NCBI GenBank assembly: GCA_021807085.1
Contig: JAKAPM010000006.1
Coordinates: 1-42,739 of the forward strand
Reading direction: 5' to 3'
Length of the DNA stretch: 42,739 bases
DNA from: Nanobdellota archaeon
Lineage (GTDB): Archaea; Nanobdellota; Nanobdellia; Parvarchaeales; Parvarchaeaceae
The notes under the pieces were generated by a model. It had not been told where the DNA came from and did not search any database. It saw only the letters and a list, made by a program, of their open reading frames with translations. Positions 30,662 to 38,885 of the stretch are shown here, one piece after another (position 1 is the first letter of the stretch; each line of letters begins with the position of its first letter). The translations under genes were made by a program, and so were the position numbers.

Positions 30662-31609
30662 ATGACTGGTCACACCCTACAAGCAGCCAACCTGTCCAAG
30701 GAATACGGGCATTTCACTGCACTGTCCAAGCTAAACCTTAAGCTGGAAGGTTCCAAGTGCATCGGTTTCCTAGGTCCTAACGGGGCTGGAAAGACCACCA
30801 CACTGAAGATATTCACTGATATGATAAGACCCACTTCTGGAGAAGCGTTCATAAACGGAATAAACGTCCACTTCGACAAGAAAAAGGCACTTGCTTCTGT
30901 AGGCACACTCATAGAGACCCCTGAGATATACGGTTCTCTCACGGCTAGGGAAGCGCTGAGCATGATAGCCGAGATAAAAGGAATCCCCAAATCTGTCGTA
31001 AAAAAAAGCATACTCAAGGTTATAGAGCGCGTCAAGATGAAGGAGTGGCTCGACAAGAAAATAAAAAACATGTCGAAAGGTATGAAGCAGAGGATAAATA
31101 TCGCCGCTGCCATACTCGGCAATCCCGACGTCATCATCCTCGACGAACCGACTTCCGGTCTGGATCCTAGGGGGATGAGCGAGGTCAGGAGCATAATAAA
31201 GGACTTGAAGAGAGAGAACAGGCTAATATTTATGAGTTCGCACCTTCTGAGCGAGGTATCGGAAATATGCGACGAGGTTGCGATGATAGACCACGGGAAA
31301 CTGCTGGCGTACGGCCCTATAGGTGAGGTGGTATCCAAGTTCTCCCACGACGGCGCGGGTGAGGTAGAAGTCAGCGTGCTCCGTCCGGTAGGGGCTGCAG
31401 TACTCAAGAGGATACGCGGCATAGGCGGCGTGGGAAGCGTAAAGCGGGTCGATGGCAGAACGTTCACAGTCAGGACGTCTGGCGGGATCAAGGAACAGGA
31501 AGCCCTATTGTCGAGGCTGGTAAAGATGAAGATAGGCGTCATAGGTTTCAAGCCATCGTCTTCGGCGCTGGAAGAGACCTATCTTAGTGTCTTCAAGGAG
31601 ACGGTGTAA
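30662..31609 (+). CDS. ABC transporter ATP-binding protein (ABC-2 exporter type)
   Basis: 315 aa. Walker A GPNGAGKTT (38-46), signature NMSKGMKQRINIAAA (a diverged LSGGQ) and Walker B VIILDEPTSGLDP, then the H-loop SSHLL. The C-terminal ~80 residues are an extension of the CcmA/NatA/drug-efflux type. A TATA element (TTATATAA, about 30633-30640) precedes ATG 30662 by about 26 bases, so the transcript is leaderless. The permease gene starts two bases after its stop. Substrate unknown. Confidence 0.92.
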   Translation: MTGHTLQAANLSKEYGHFTALSKLNLKLEGSKCIGFLGPNGAGKTTTLKIFTDMIRPTSGEAFINGINVHFDKKKALASVGTLIETPEIYGSLTAREALSMIAEIKGIPKSVVKKSILKVIERVKMKEWLDKKIKNMSKGMKQRINIAAAILGNPDVIILDEPTSGLDPRGMSEVRSIIKDLKRENRLIFMSSHLLSEVSEICDEVAMIDHGKLLAYGPIGEVVSKFSHDGAGEVEVSVLRPVGAAVLKRIRGIGGVGSVKRVDGRTFTVRTSGGIKEQEALLSRLVKMKIGVIGFKPSSSALEETYLSVFKETV

Positions 31610-31611
31610 AT

Positions 31612-32487
31612 ATGGCAAAGAATCCGGAGTTTGGCAATAGAAACACGGTTCCCAACAGCTTTTCCCAGACGTTCACGATGCTGAAGTACTCCTTCTTAGA
31701 ATACATAAGATCGAGGAGGTTCTTCGTTCTGCTCATAATAGCCGTCGCGGTGGGCGCAATACTAACAGGGGTGATGGGGTACTTCAGGCCGCAGGGTTCC
31801 TTTGCTTCGCCTCTAGCTTTCTACAGCGATTGGTGGGGTGAGAGCGGTACTTTCATGATAATCCTGTCTGCTATATTCTTCGGCGGAGATGCGATATCCG
31901 GAGAATTCCAGAACAAGACTGGGTATTTTATAGTAGGAAATCCCATACGCAGGTCCGCAATATACGTTGGTAAATGGCTCGCAGCCCTTACAGCTTCGCT
32001 GGCAATCTTAGCAGTATTCGCGCTCATGACCATAGGGAACGGCGTGTACTATTTCGGGGCGTCGGGACTCCCCTACCAGTTCGTAGAATCCCTGCTCTTC
32101 TCCGTCTTGTATATGGTTTCCGCTCTTGGTCTCACATTCTTCTTCAGCGCGATGTTCAAGAGCAGCACAGTGGCGATCCTGACGACAGTCATACTTCTGC
32201 TGTTCGTGTTCTCTTTGGTTCAGACGCTGGTCGCTGGCCTTGCACACGTGCAGCCGTGGTTCATAATAACCTACGGCGCGCAGATAATAGGAAACGTCCT
32301 GATGAACCCGTACCCGTCGCCAGTCACAACACGCGGCTTTACTTCCGCGTCAGGCGGGGGAACCGGCGGTCTGGCGCTCACCACGTACAACGCCACCATA
32401 CCACAAGGTATAACTATCCTGCTGGTATACTTCGCGGTCACGATAATAGCAGGGCTCGTAATGTTCGAGAGAAAGGAATTCACCTGA
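31612..32487 (+). CDS. ABC-2 type permease
   Basis: 291 aa. About six hydrophobic segments: one at 37-58 (RFFVLLIIAVAVGAILTGVM), then DWWGESGTFMIILSAIFFGG, and later SLAILAVFALMTIGNG, SALGLTFFFSAMF, VAILTTVILLLFVFSLV and a last one near 265-285. The segment DAISGEFQNKTGYFIVGNPI is the conserved ABC-2 permease motif. It pairs with the ATPase two bases upstream. A Gly/Thr-rich loop precedes the last helix, probably outside the cell. Likely exports a lipid, drug or peptide; not known which. Confidence 0.88.
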   Translation: MAKNPEFGNRNTVPNSFSQTFTMLKYSFLEYIRSRRFFVLLIIAVAVGAILTGVMGYFRPQGSFASPLAFYSDWWGESGTFMIILSAIFFGGDAISGEFQNKTGYFIVGNPIRRSAIYVGKWLAALTASLAILAVFALMTIGNGVYYFGASGLPYQFVESLLFSVLYMVSALGLTFFFSAMFKSSTVAILTTVILLLFVFSLVQTLVAGLAHVQPWFIITYGAQIIGNVLMNPYPSPVTTRGFTSASGGGTGGLALTTYNATIPQGITILLVYFAVTIIAGLVMFERKEFT

Positions 32488-32562
32488 CGGCCAGATAATT
32501 CCAGGAAGTACTCCGTAAGCGCAATAAGGCCAGAAACTGACCCGTACTACGCGTGTGGCGAT

Positions 32563-33264
32563 TCACTCCGTGTATGGCATCCTTTTCGCCTTCGCTTCGG
32601 ACTTTTCCTTAATCTTGGTGAGGTACTTGAGAGTCTTTTCGAATGTCTTGTTTGCCGTCTTCCTGTCCTTCTTATCGAATACCAGGCTGTCTTCCGTAGA
32701 TGCCAGCAGCATGACTTTGTTTTTCGGCGTTATGTAGATCTTGCTCGCGTCGAACGCCCATGAAGGCAGGTTGGTGTACTCTCCCCTTTCCTCGAGAGCG
32801 CTTCTTATCTGCCTCAGCTGGTCCATCACGTAGCCGGCGAACGCGCCCCTTGCGTGGTAGTCGGCTGTCGTTCTGCCGCCAAAGACACTATCAAGAGTCT
32901 CCCTGATCGGCAAACTGCCGTAGGTATTCAGTATGTAACCTCTTACGTAATCCTTGTCAATGCGCTTGTCCTTAACCAAGACCACCGGTTCCGGCGTGTT
33001 GTCCGGAAGTATTGCGTGCAGCCTCTTCAGGTCGCTGTATTCTCTCTTCATATCTCTCATCGACGGGAAAGTAAGCATCTGGTCCATACCTATCAAACCC
33101 ATGCTCGACATGTAGCTGGACACGTATGCGCTGAACGCGGCGTCGTCCGCCATCCTGTAACCTTCTTTTCTTATCTTCGTACGGTCCGGAAGGTCCGATA
33201 CGTCGATTACGTCCAACTTGCGTTTGATTATGGCGTCTAGCTTTTCTTTATCATTCCTTTCCAT
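32563..33264 (-). CDS. Degenerate kinase-like protein
   Basis: 233 aa. It is recognised through its relatives at 8865 and 22380: a charged N-terminal helix (DKEKLDAIIKRKLDVID), a helix-C-like segment (MKREYSDLKRLHAILPDNTP, which keeps a Glu), a hinge-like YVRGYILNTYGSLPIRETL and a helix GYVMDQLRQIRSALEERGEY. Where a catalytic loop is expected there is TNLPSWAFDASKIYITPKNK, without HxD, Asn or DFG, so it should be catalytically dead. Lys-rich C-terminus. Its start overlaps the end of the membrane-protein gene by 14 bases, so the pair is translationally coupled and probably acts together. Confidence 0.6.
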   Translation of the reverse strand: MERNDKEKLDAIIKRKLDVIDVSDLPDRTKIRKEGYRMADDAAFSAYVSSYMSSMGLIGMDQMLTFPSMRDMKREYSDLKRLHAILPDNTPEPVVLVKDKRIDKDYVRGYILNTYGSLPIRETLDSVFGGRTTADYHARGAFAGYVMDQLRQIRSALEERGEYTNLPSWAFDASKIYITPKNKVMLLASTEDSLVFDKKDRKTANKTFEKTLKYLTKIKEKSEAKAKRMPYTE

Positions 33265-34291
33265 CTTCCATCTTCTTCTTACTCTTTTTTGCCGTAATGG
33301 AATTCCATCTAACTAGTAACCCCCCAATGCCCACTTTACAGACGTACGAAAGCGCCTTTGCCTGAGAGGTCACCTTCTCCGCTATCGGTCCGTAGTGGTC
33401 GACGTAGGAACCGTGACCCAGTCCGACCTGGAAAGCGTACCAGTTCGCTATGTTCGCCGGGTTCGCGGATACGTTTCCCATCAGCAAGTTTACCGGGTAA
33501 TAGAAGAAGCTGTTGGCAGCCCACGCTATCAGGCTGAGGCCAACCAGTGATTTCAGAGACCTAGAGGTCTTGTTGAACAGCATTGGTATAAATCCAGCCA
33601 GCGAGAGCGCCCCAAATCTCAACAGCCCGTAGAGTGGATCAGCGCCGAGCGGAGCTGCGCTGCCGCCGATGTGCAATCCGTCCAGGTAAGACATCACTGT
33701 CGCGCCGTATCCTATCGCGAAAGCGTAAGTGGCCAGCCTGCCCATGTTGTAGTGTCGCATCTTGGGGAAAGTCTCATCGCCGAACTCTTTCGGCAGCCTT
33801 ATGTCGCTTCTTACCGCTGAGTTGTAAGCATCCAGCAGAACGTCGAAGGTCTTCTTCGGTCTTATACTAGTTCCGTACTTCTGTGCCATCTCTGATTCGT
33901 ATACGTTTTCTTCTCTCCCACCGCCAGTTATAAGCTTCTCAAGACTTTCTTCGTCGCGGGCCTTTATCGCGCTGACTGTCACGTCCGTTAGCAGTTCCTT
34001 CCCGTTTTCGTTCTTTCTGACGTTGCTTATTTTTATCCTGTAGTAACGGTCGTCGTTCTGGTAGTTTCCCACCACTATATTCATGTCCTTGTTTGCATTT
34101 TCTAATCTCTGATTGTTGTAATCTTCCGCGTCCCTTCCCTCAAATTCTATAGTTTTCGTGTAGGAGAAACCGTAATCCCTAGCCCTTTTCAGGAATCTGT
34201 CTATACCCCCATATATTTTCGAGATATCGCTGGATTCCAAATCCTTTACTACCTTCTCCAAATAGCTCGACCGAGAATTGGCCGTTTCCAT
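33251..34291 (-). CDS. Membrane protein with large cytoplasmic N-terminal domain
   Basis: 346 aa. The first ~170 residues are soluble and charged (VVKDLESSDISKIYGGIDRF, YYRIKISNVRKNENGKELLT). A membrane region follows with about four hydrophobic segments between 180 and 330 (GRLATYAFAIGYGATVMSYL, LLRFGALSLAGFIPMLF, SLVGLSLIAWAANSFFYYPV, LSYVCKVGIGGLLVRW), ending in a Lys-rich tail. No family recognised. A TATA element (TTTATATAGG, about 34307-34316) lies about 20-25 bases before ATG 34291. It overlaps the start of the degenerate kinase-like gene. Confidence 0.65.
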   Translation of the reverse strand: METANSRSSYLEKVVKDLESSDISKIYGGIDRFLKRARDYGFSYTKTIEFEGRDAEDYNNQRLENANKDMNIVVGNYQNDDRYYRIKISNVRKNENGKELLTDVTVSAIKARDEESLEKLITGGGREENVYESEMAQKYGTSIRPKKTFDVLLDAYNSAVRSDIRLPKEFGDETFPKMRHYNMGRLATYAFAIGYGATVMSYLDGLHIGGSAAPLGADPLYGLLRFGALSLAGFIPMLFNKTSRSLKSLVGLSLIAWAANSFFYYPVNLLMGNVSANPANIANWYAFQVGLGHGSYVDHYGPIAEKVTSQAKALSYVCKVGIGGLLVRWNSITAKKSKKKMEDGKE

Positions 34292-34403
34292 ATTATACTA
34301 TGGAGATAACCTATATAAAAGCTTTTACTTTTACTATTTTATAATAGGAAATATCAACTGTTTATATCCTAAAGCGGCTTGCTTTTCAGGCGGAACATTA
34401 CAA

Positions 34404-35612
34404 TTAGAGCGTCAGCTCTTCGTTTATCAGGTCAAGGAAGGCGCCAACAGTCCACGCCTGCACGCGGCATGGCTTCACCGTCAGCCCCTTCTCATCCATC
34501 ATCCTCCCCTTTCGCGACATACCTATATATTCCAGCGGATATTTTTTCTCTATCACGTAATCCAGTATTCTTTTTCTGAGTTCGCTGTACTCGTCCGCGT
34601 AACCCCTAGTCTGCAGGCCCTTGGCTATGAACCAGTTGTCGTTGAACCACACAGAACCCTTCTGGTATTCCTTTTCGTCGAAATACGGGTCGCCTGCGGC
34701 AGTGGTCCTTATCCCGTATTTTGTCAGCATGCTGTCTCCGAACAGACTTTTCACGACCTTGTCCGCCATCGTATTGTTTATTATCCCGCTGTAAAGGAGG
34801 TGGCCCTGGCTGCTGGTCAGCGACGTTATCCTCTTGCCGTCCTTCAGCGACAGCGCGGGCGAATACGCGCCAATCTCCTCCATCCACATCCTCCCGTCTG
34901 TGCTCTCGTGGAGTTTTTTCAGCAGACCTTTCAGTATGCCTGTATTATATCCTGTGTCGAACCTCTTCGCAATCTCCATGAACCCTTCCAGTGCCCTGTA
35001 AGTGTAAGACTGCACCTCCACTGCCGCTATGTCGCCGTCCAGCCCGTCGTACACCCCCCAGCAGCCGTCTTTCCAGCACATCGATGCCAGTTGCCTGCCG
35101 TACATATCGCGGTTGTACACGAGAAGCCCGTCTTTCAACCCGTATCTCACAATCCAGTCCACCGCTGACACAATGTTGTGCAGTATCTCGCCGATCAGGT
35201 CCCTATCATGCGTCGCCTTGTAGTATTCTTCCGCCCCTATGACAAAAAGAGGAGTGCTGTCTATGGAGTAGAAATACGCGACGTCCGGCTTCGGGAATTT
35301 TTGCTTCCTGCTGATCTCGTCGTTCTTTGTTCCCCACTTCCTCGAATAGAGTTCGTGCAATATCTTCCCCGGCTCTTCGCCAGTTACGCTGTCAATCGCC
35401 CTTCCCTGGTTTTTTGCCAGGATTCTGAGGGTGTTGCCGAGTATGTTCGGAGAAACATTCAGTGTCTCCAGTGCCGAGATTAGGGAATCTCTCCCGAACA
35501 GCTCTTTGAACCTCGGTATTCCCGCTAGAAGGAATCCCTCTCTGGCCGAGAGTTTCCGCAGTAATCTTTCATAATAGGCTTTCCTCTCTCGCAGAATCTT
35601 ACGGGACTGCAT
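34404..35612 (-). CDS. Glycogen-debranching-type glucosidase (GDE C-terminal/GH133-like)
   Basis: 402 aa forming one (alpha/alpha)6-barrel domain. The signatures AGIPRFKELFGRDSLISALE (30-49), FYSIDSTPLFVIGAEEYYKA, CWKDGCWGVYDGLDGDIAAV followed by EVQSYTYRALEGF and a final CRVQAWTVGAFLDLINEE match amylo-alpha-1,6-glucosidases. Bacterial and archaeal debranching enzymes usually carry an extra N-terminal domain and are longer; this is the catalytic part only. No signal peptide, so it should act in the cytoplasm, removing alpha-1,6-linked glucose or related branches. A leaderless promoter (ATTAATATGG, about 35631-35640) is divergent from the importer operon. Confidence 0.85.
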   Translation of the reverse strand: MQSRKILRERKAYYERLLRKLSAREGFLLAGIPRFKELFGRDSLISALETLNVSPNILGNTLRILAKNQGRAIDSVTGEEPGKILHELYSRKWGTKNDEISRKQKFPKPDVAYFYSIDSTPLFVIGAEEYYKATHDRDLIGEILHNIVSAVDWIVRYGLKDGLLVYNRDMYGRQLASMCWKDGCWGVYDGLDGDIAAVEVQSYTYRALEGFMEIAKRFDTGYNTGILKGLLKKLHESTDGRMWMEEIGAYSPALSLKDGKRITSLTSSQGHLLYSGIINNTMADKVVKSLFGDSMLTKYGIRTTAAGDPYFDEKEYQKGSVWFNDNWFIAKGLQTRGYADEYSELRKRILDYVIEKKYPLEYIGMSRKGRMMDEKGLTVKPCRVQAWTVGAFLDLINEELTL

Positions 35613-35697
35613 AACATGCTTAGGTTTTCCCCATATTAATTTTTTTCAAAAATTCTGTATTTTAGCGAAAATAAAGATTTATATATGAATATTTTTT

Positions 35698-37071
35698 ATG
35701 GTTAGTATGCAAAGGACAAGTAGTGGTTACGCAGCGTCCGTAATTGTTACCGCAATAGTGGTTGCGATAATTTTCTTCTTCATAGGTTACTATTCCCATT
35801 CCCCTACAACTACGCCGGGCACAACCACAATAACCTTCTACGAGAGTCTGGCCCCAGCCGAGCAGGCTTATTTCACCAATGTCCTGATACCTGAGTTCGA
35901 GGCGCAGTATCCCAACATAAGCGTTCAATTCGTGAACCTCCCTAGCGGACAGCCTCCGTCGACTATAGCCACCCTTGTTCAGGCGAACAAAGTGGGCGCA
36001 TCGATAGTTGGTCTAGACAACCTGGCAGTGGGAGAGGACCTGTTCCCTGGATATCTCATGAACCTTTCGTCAATAGTCTCAAACATGATGCCTAGCACGC
36101 TGATATCCAGTGCAGCGAACATGGTCAGCTACGAGAAGCAGGTCTTCAACGGAGTCTATTTCATACCTTTCAGATCCAACATCCCTCTTGTCTTTTACAA
36201 CAAGACTGCGTTCACCAACGCAGGCATAACCACACCTCCGGCAACGGACACGCAGTTGTTAACCGATGCACAGACCATATACACCAAGACTGGCGTTAAG
36301 GCAGTTATGTTCCAGGGCGCAGCCAACACGGGCGGACACAGCGGTGCAAGCACCGGTACAGAGCTGTATCAGTGGATGGTACAGGACGGCGGCAATCCTT
36401 TCGTATTCAACGACACTGGAGATATACAAGCATTCGAATTCCTGTACAATCTCAGCGCGTACTTCACGCCTGGTTACACGGGAGGTTACTGGGGCAGCTA
36501 CAAAGGTCTCGCTACAGGCGTTTACGACTATCTGGACTACCAGTGGCCTTACGTATACGGAATACTCACGAATGGCACGTATAACATGAACAACAACAAC
36601 CTAGGCGTCTACGGCGGGCCATCGGGAACCAGCAACGACAACCACTTGCTAGGCGGCGACGTACTGGTGATACCTAAGGGCGCTACCGACATACCTGCTC
36701 TCGAGACGTTCGCGAAGTTCCTACTCAGCCCGACAGCACAGAAGCAGACACTGGTCCAACTTTCATGGGTCGCGATAAACTCGCAGGCGTATCAGAACCT
36801 GCCTTCCAACACCTCAGTAGTGGGAGCGGCACTCAACCAGTCGATAAGCGGCGGAGTATTTCTGAGGGACCCTACCCCGTGGATTAGTCAGTGGAATGTG
36901 TACGCCAGCGACGCCTTCACACAGATAATAGTGGACCACGCGTCGTACAGCCAGATACCCTCGATACTGAGCAGCTACAACGCGCAGATGTACAGTTACA
37001 TAGCGTCGAACTACAACTCGAGCGTTGCAAACAAGTACGAGGCAGGCTACTACAAACCGATTTCGATTTGA
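35698..37071 (+). CDS. ABC sugar importer substrate-binding protein, membrane-anchored
   Basis: 457 aa (or 454 from ATG 35707; the TATA at 35678-35685 fits either, slightly better the second). One N-terminal membrane anchor (SVIVTAIVVAIIFFFIGYY) and a Pro/Thr linker (HSPTTTPGTTT) replace the usual lipobox; there is no lipidation cysteine. The family-1 extracellular binding domain follows: ITFYESLAPAEQAYFTNVLI, PEFEAQYPNISVQFVN, FIPFRSNIPLVFYNKTAF and HLLGGDVLVIPKGATD. It is rich in aromatic residues and sequons. With the two permeases and ATPase downstream it forms a CUT1-type carbohydrate importer. Possible substrates are maltodextrin or trehalose, judged from the GH15 neighbour. Confidence 0.9.
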   Translation: MVSMQRTSSGYAASVIVTAIVVAIIFFFIGYYSHSPTTTPGTTTITFYESLAPAEQAYFTNVLIPEFEAQYPNISVQFVNLPSGQPPSTIATLVQANKVGASIVGLDNLAVGEDLFPGYLMNLSSIVSNMMPSTLISSAANMVSYEKQVFNGVYFIPFRSNIPLVFYNKTAFTNAGITTPPATDTQLLTDAQTIYTKTGVKAVMFQGAANTGGHSGASTGTELYQWMVQDGGNPFVFNDTGDIQAFEFLYNLSAYFTPGYTGGYWGSYKGLATGVYDYLDYQWPYVYGILTNGTYNMNNNNLGVYGGPSGTSNDNHLLGGDVLVIPKGATDIPALETFAKFLLSPTAQKQTLVQLSWVAINSQAYQNLPSNTSVVGAALNQSISGGVFLRDPTPWISQWNVYASDAFTQIIVDHASYSQIPSILSSYNAQMYSYIASNYNSSVANKYEAGYYKPISI

Positions 37072-37178
37072 TGCCCCTGTCCCTGAATATCCTTTTTTTA
37101 TTCCGCATTATTTTTTTCCCGCAACATTTTTGCGCGTAAAATACTAACTTATTAATACAAATATTGCCTATACTTGAA

Positions 37179-38030
37179 ATGCCTCTTGTAAAGGAAAAAT
37201 ATATCCCTCTTTTCTTCATCGTCCCCGCCCTCGCGTACGAAGCATACTTTTCGTTTTATCCCACCTTCAGCGCCGTGTACGGGAGTTTTCTGACCGCCAG
37301 CGGAAAATTCTCAACAGTCAACTACAAGGAACTTGTGGGTCTCGGAGTGTACCACGCGATAACCAACACCGTAGTCGTGACGATAGGCGCCCTCGCGCTC
37401 CAGTTTCTTCTCGGTTTCGCGATAGCCAGCATCCTCATAAGGAGCTTCAGGGGAAGGAACACGTTCTCCGCCCTCTTGATGATCCCGTTCGCAACAGCCA
37501 CCGTCGTCGCGGCTTACATATTCTCTAACGTCTTCTCGCCGGTGGGGGGATATGCGAACAGCCTGCTGTCGTTCTTCGGTATGGCATCCGTGAACTGGAA
37601 CGGGGCAGGCAGCAGTTTTATAATAAACGTGCTGCAGCTGGTTGTCTCCGACAGCTGGAAGAACACTCCTATAGTGGCACTGATTCTCTTGGCGGGGATG
37701 ACCGCAATACCAAAGGACCTGTACGATGCTGCGGCGGTCGACGGCGCCGGCTGGTTCTCTAGGCTGATACACATAACCATCCCGAATCTCATAGGTTTCA
37801 TAGTGATAGCCTTGGTGATAAGGGGAGTAAGCGAATTTAACATATTCGCCATAGCGCTGCTGATTTTTCCGCACAAGCTTCTGACGACACTAGTGTACGG
37901 GCTGTTCTCACTCGCCGCCAAACCCTACCTGTCTTTCGCGGGAGCTAGCGTGCTGCTGGCATTCATACTCGTCTTTGTGGCGATAGTACTGGTGTTGAGG
38001 AAGGTGTTCGCCGCCAAGGAGGCTTACTGA
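37179..38030 (+). CDS. ABC sugar importer permease (MalF type)
   Basis: 283 aa from ATG 37179; a TTG at 37164 is possible, but the TATA element at about 37147-37156 gives a leaderless start at 37179. Six transmembrane segments are visible, and the ATPase-contacting EAA loop reads DLYDAAAVDGAGWFSRLIHI then TIPNL. The N-terminus lacks the long extra part of enteric MalF. It shares one base with the next permease start (TGATG). The inner-membrane channel is formed with the 38030 product. The intergenic T-runs at 37090-37130 may end part of the binding-protein transcript. Confidence 0.9.
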   Translation: MPLVKEKYIPLFFIVPALAYEAYFSFYPTFSAVYGSFLTASGKFSTVNYKELVGLGVYHAITNTVVVTIGALALQFLLGFAIASILIRSFRGRNTFSALLMIPFATATVVAAYIFSNVFSPVGGYANSLLSFFGMASVNWNGAGSSFIINVLQLVVSDSWKNTPIVALILLAGMTAIPKDLYDAAAVDGAGWFSRLIHITIPNLIGFIVIALVIRGVSEFNIFAIALLIFPHKLLTTLVYGLFSLAAKPYLSFAGASVLLAFILVFVAIVLVLRKVFAAKEAY

Positions 38031-38848
38031 TGATGAAGAAAAAATCGATGGACTACTTGGTATACGTAGCCGTCATAGTTATAAGCGTGCTCTTCATGTA
38101 CCCTATATTCATCCTCTTCATGATAGCCTTCGTGCCGGCCAAATACACCGTGCAGTCCGCGTATCCCTCCCTGTACCCAAGAGGCTTCACGCTGCAGTAC
38201 TTCGAGCAGGCGTTCTCAATAAACCTGTTCGGACCGCTCCTGAAGAGCCTCGAGGTTGCGTTCATGGTAGGGGGGATAGCTATAGCGATAGGCATACCTG
38301 CGGCCTACGGGCTGAGTAAACTGAAGCCGAGCTGGGCGGGTGGCATAGCTACGCTTCTATTCCTATCAAATATGATGCCGTCGATAACAATAGCAATCCC
38401 GATAGCCGTCGAATTCCTGGAACTAGGCCTTTACGACACGGCGATAAGCCTCGCGCTGGCGCAGGAACTGGTCGTCCTGCCCCTCTCTATATTCATACTG
38501 CTCGGTGCGTTCCAGGCTCTGCCAAAAGACCTCGAAGCGCAGGCGAGGGTGGACGGCGCTGGGCTTTTGAGGACGATATATACGGTGCTGACCCCTCTTG
38601 CAAAGGCCGGCGTAGCGGCAACGTTCCTTATAGCGTGGATGATGTCGTGGGACGAATTCACGTTCGCGATATTCCTGTCGCCGATACATCCGACCCTTCC
38701 GATAATAATCTACGAGAATATAACTAGGGGGAATATACTCGCGACATCCGCCTTCGCGCTGATAGTGACCCTTCCCGTCATAGTGCTTGCGGTAGTACTG
38801 TCCAAATACCTCAAAGGTGAATATCTCGCGGGGGGCCTAAACGGGTGA
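38030..38848 (+). CDS. ABC sugar importer permease (MalG type)
   Basis: 272 aa; ATG 38030 overlaps the TGA of the preceding gene by one base. Six hydrophobic segments, the motif LEAQARVDGAGLLRTIYTVL for the EAA loop, and the conserved MSWDEFTFAIFLSP near the C-terminus are typical of MalG-like CUT1 permeases. It partners the MalF-type permease as the membrane channel. The ATPase gene follows after 37 bases with its own TATA box. Confidence 0.9.
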   Translation: MMKKKSMDYLVYVAVIVISVLFMYPIFILFMIAFVPAKYTVQSAYPSLYPRGFTLQYFEQAFSINLFGPLLKSLEVAFMVGGIAIAIGIPAAYGLSKLKPSWAGGIATLLFLSNMMPSITIAIPIAVEFLELGLYDTAISLALAQELVVLPLSIFILLGAFQALPKDLEAQARVDGAGLLRTIYTVLTPLAKAGVAATFLIAWMMSWDEFTFAIFLSPIHPTLPIIIYENITRGNILATSAFALIVTLPVIVLAVVLSKYLKGEYLAGGLNG

Positions 38849-38885
38849 AGCCAAAGTATTTATGAAATGGGGTGGATAAACTTTT

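Noticed and set aside
30670-31551. Minus-strand frame of 293 codons opposite the ABC ATPase
   Set aside because: Antisense shadow of a well-supported ATPase; Ser/Phe-rich and without any recognisable motif.
34278-35168. Plus-strand frame of 296 codons opposite the debranching-type gene
   Set aside because: Low-complexity antisense shadow; the minus-strand gene has clear family motifs and its own promoter.
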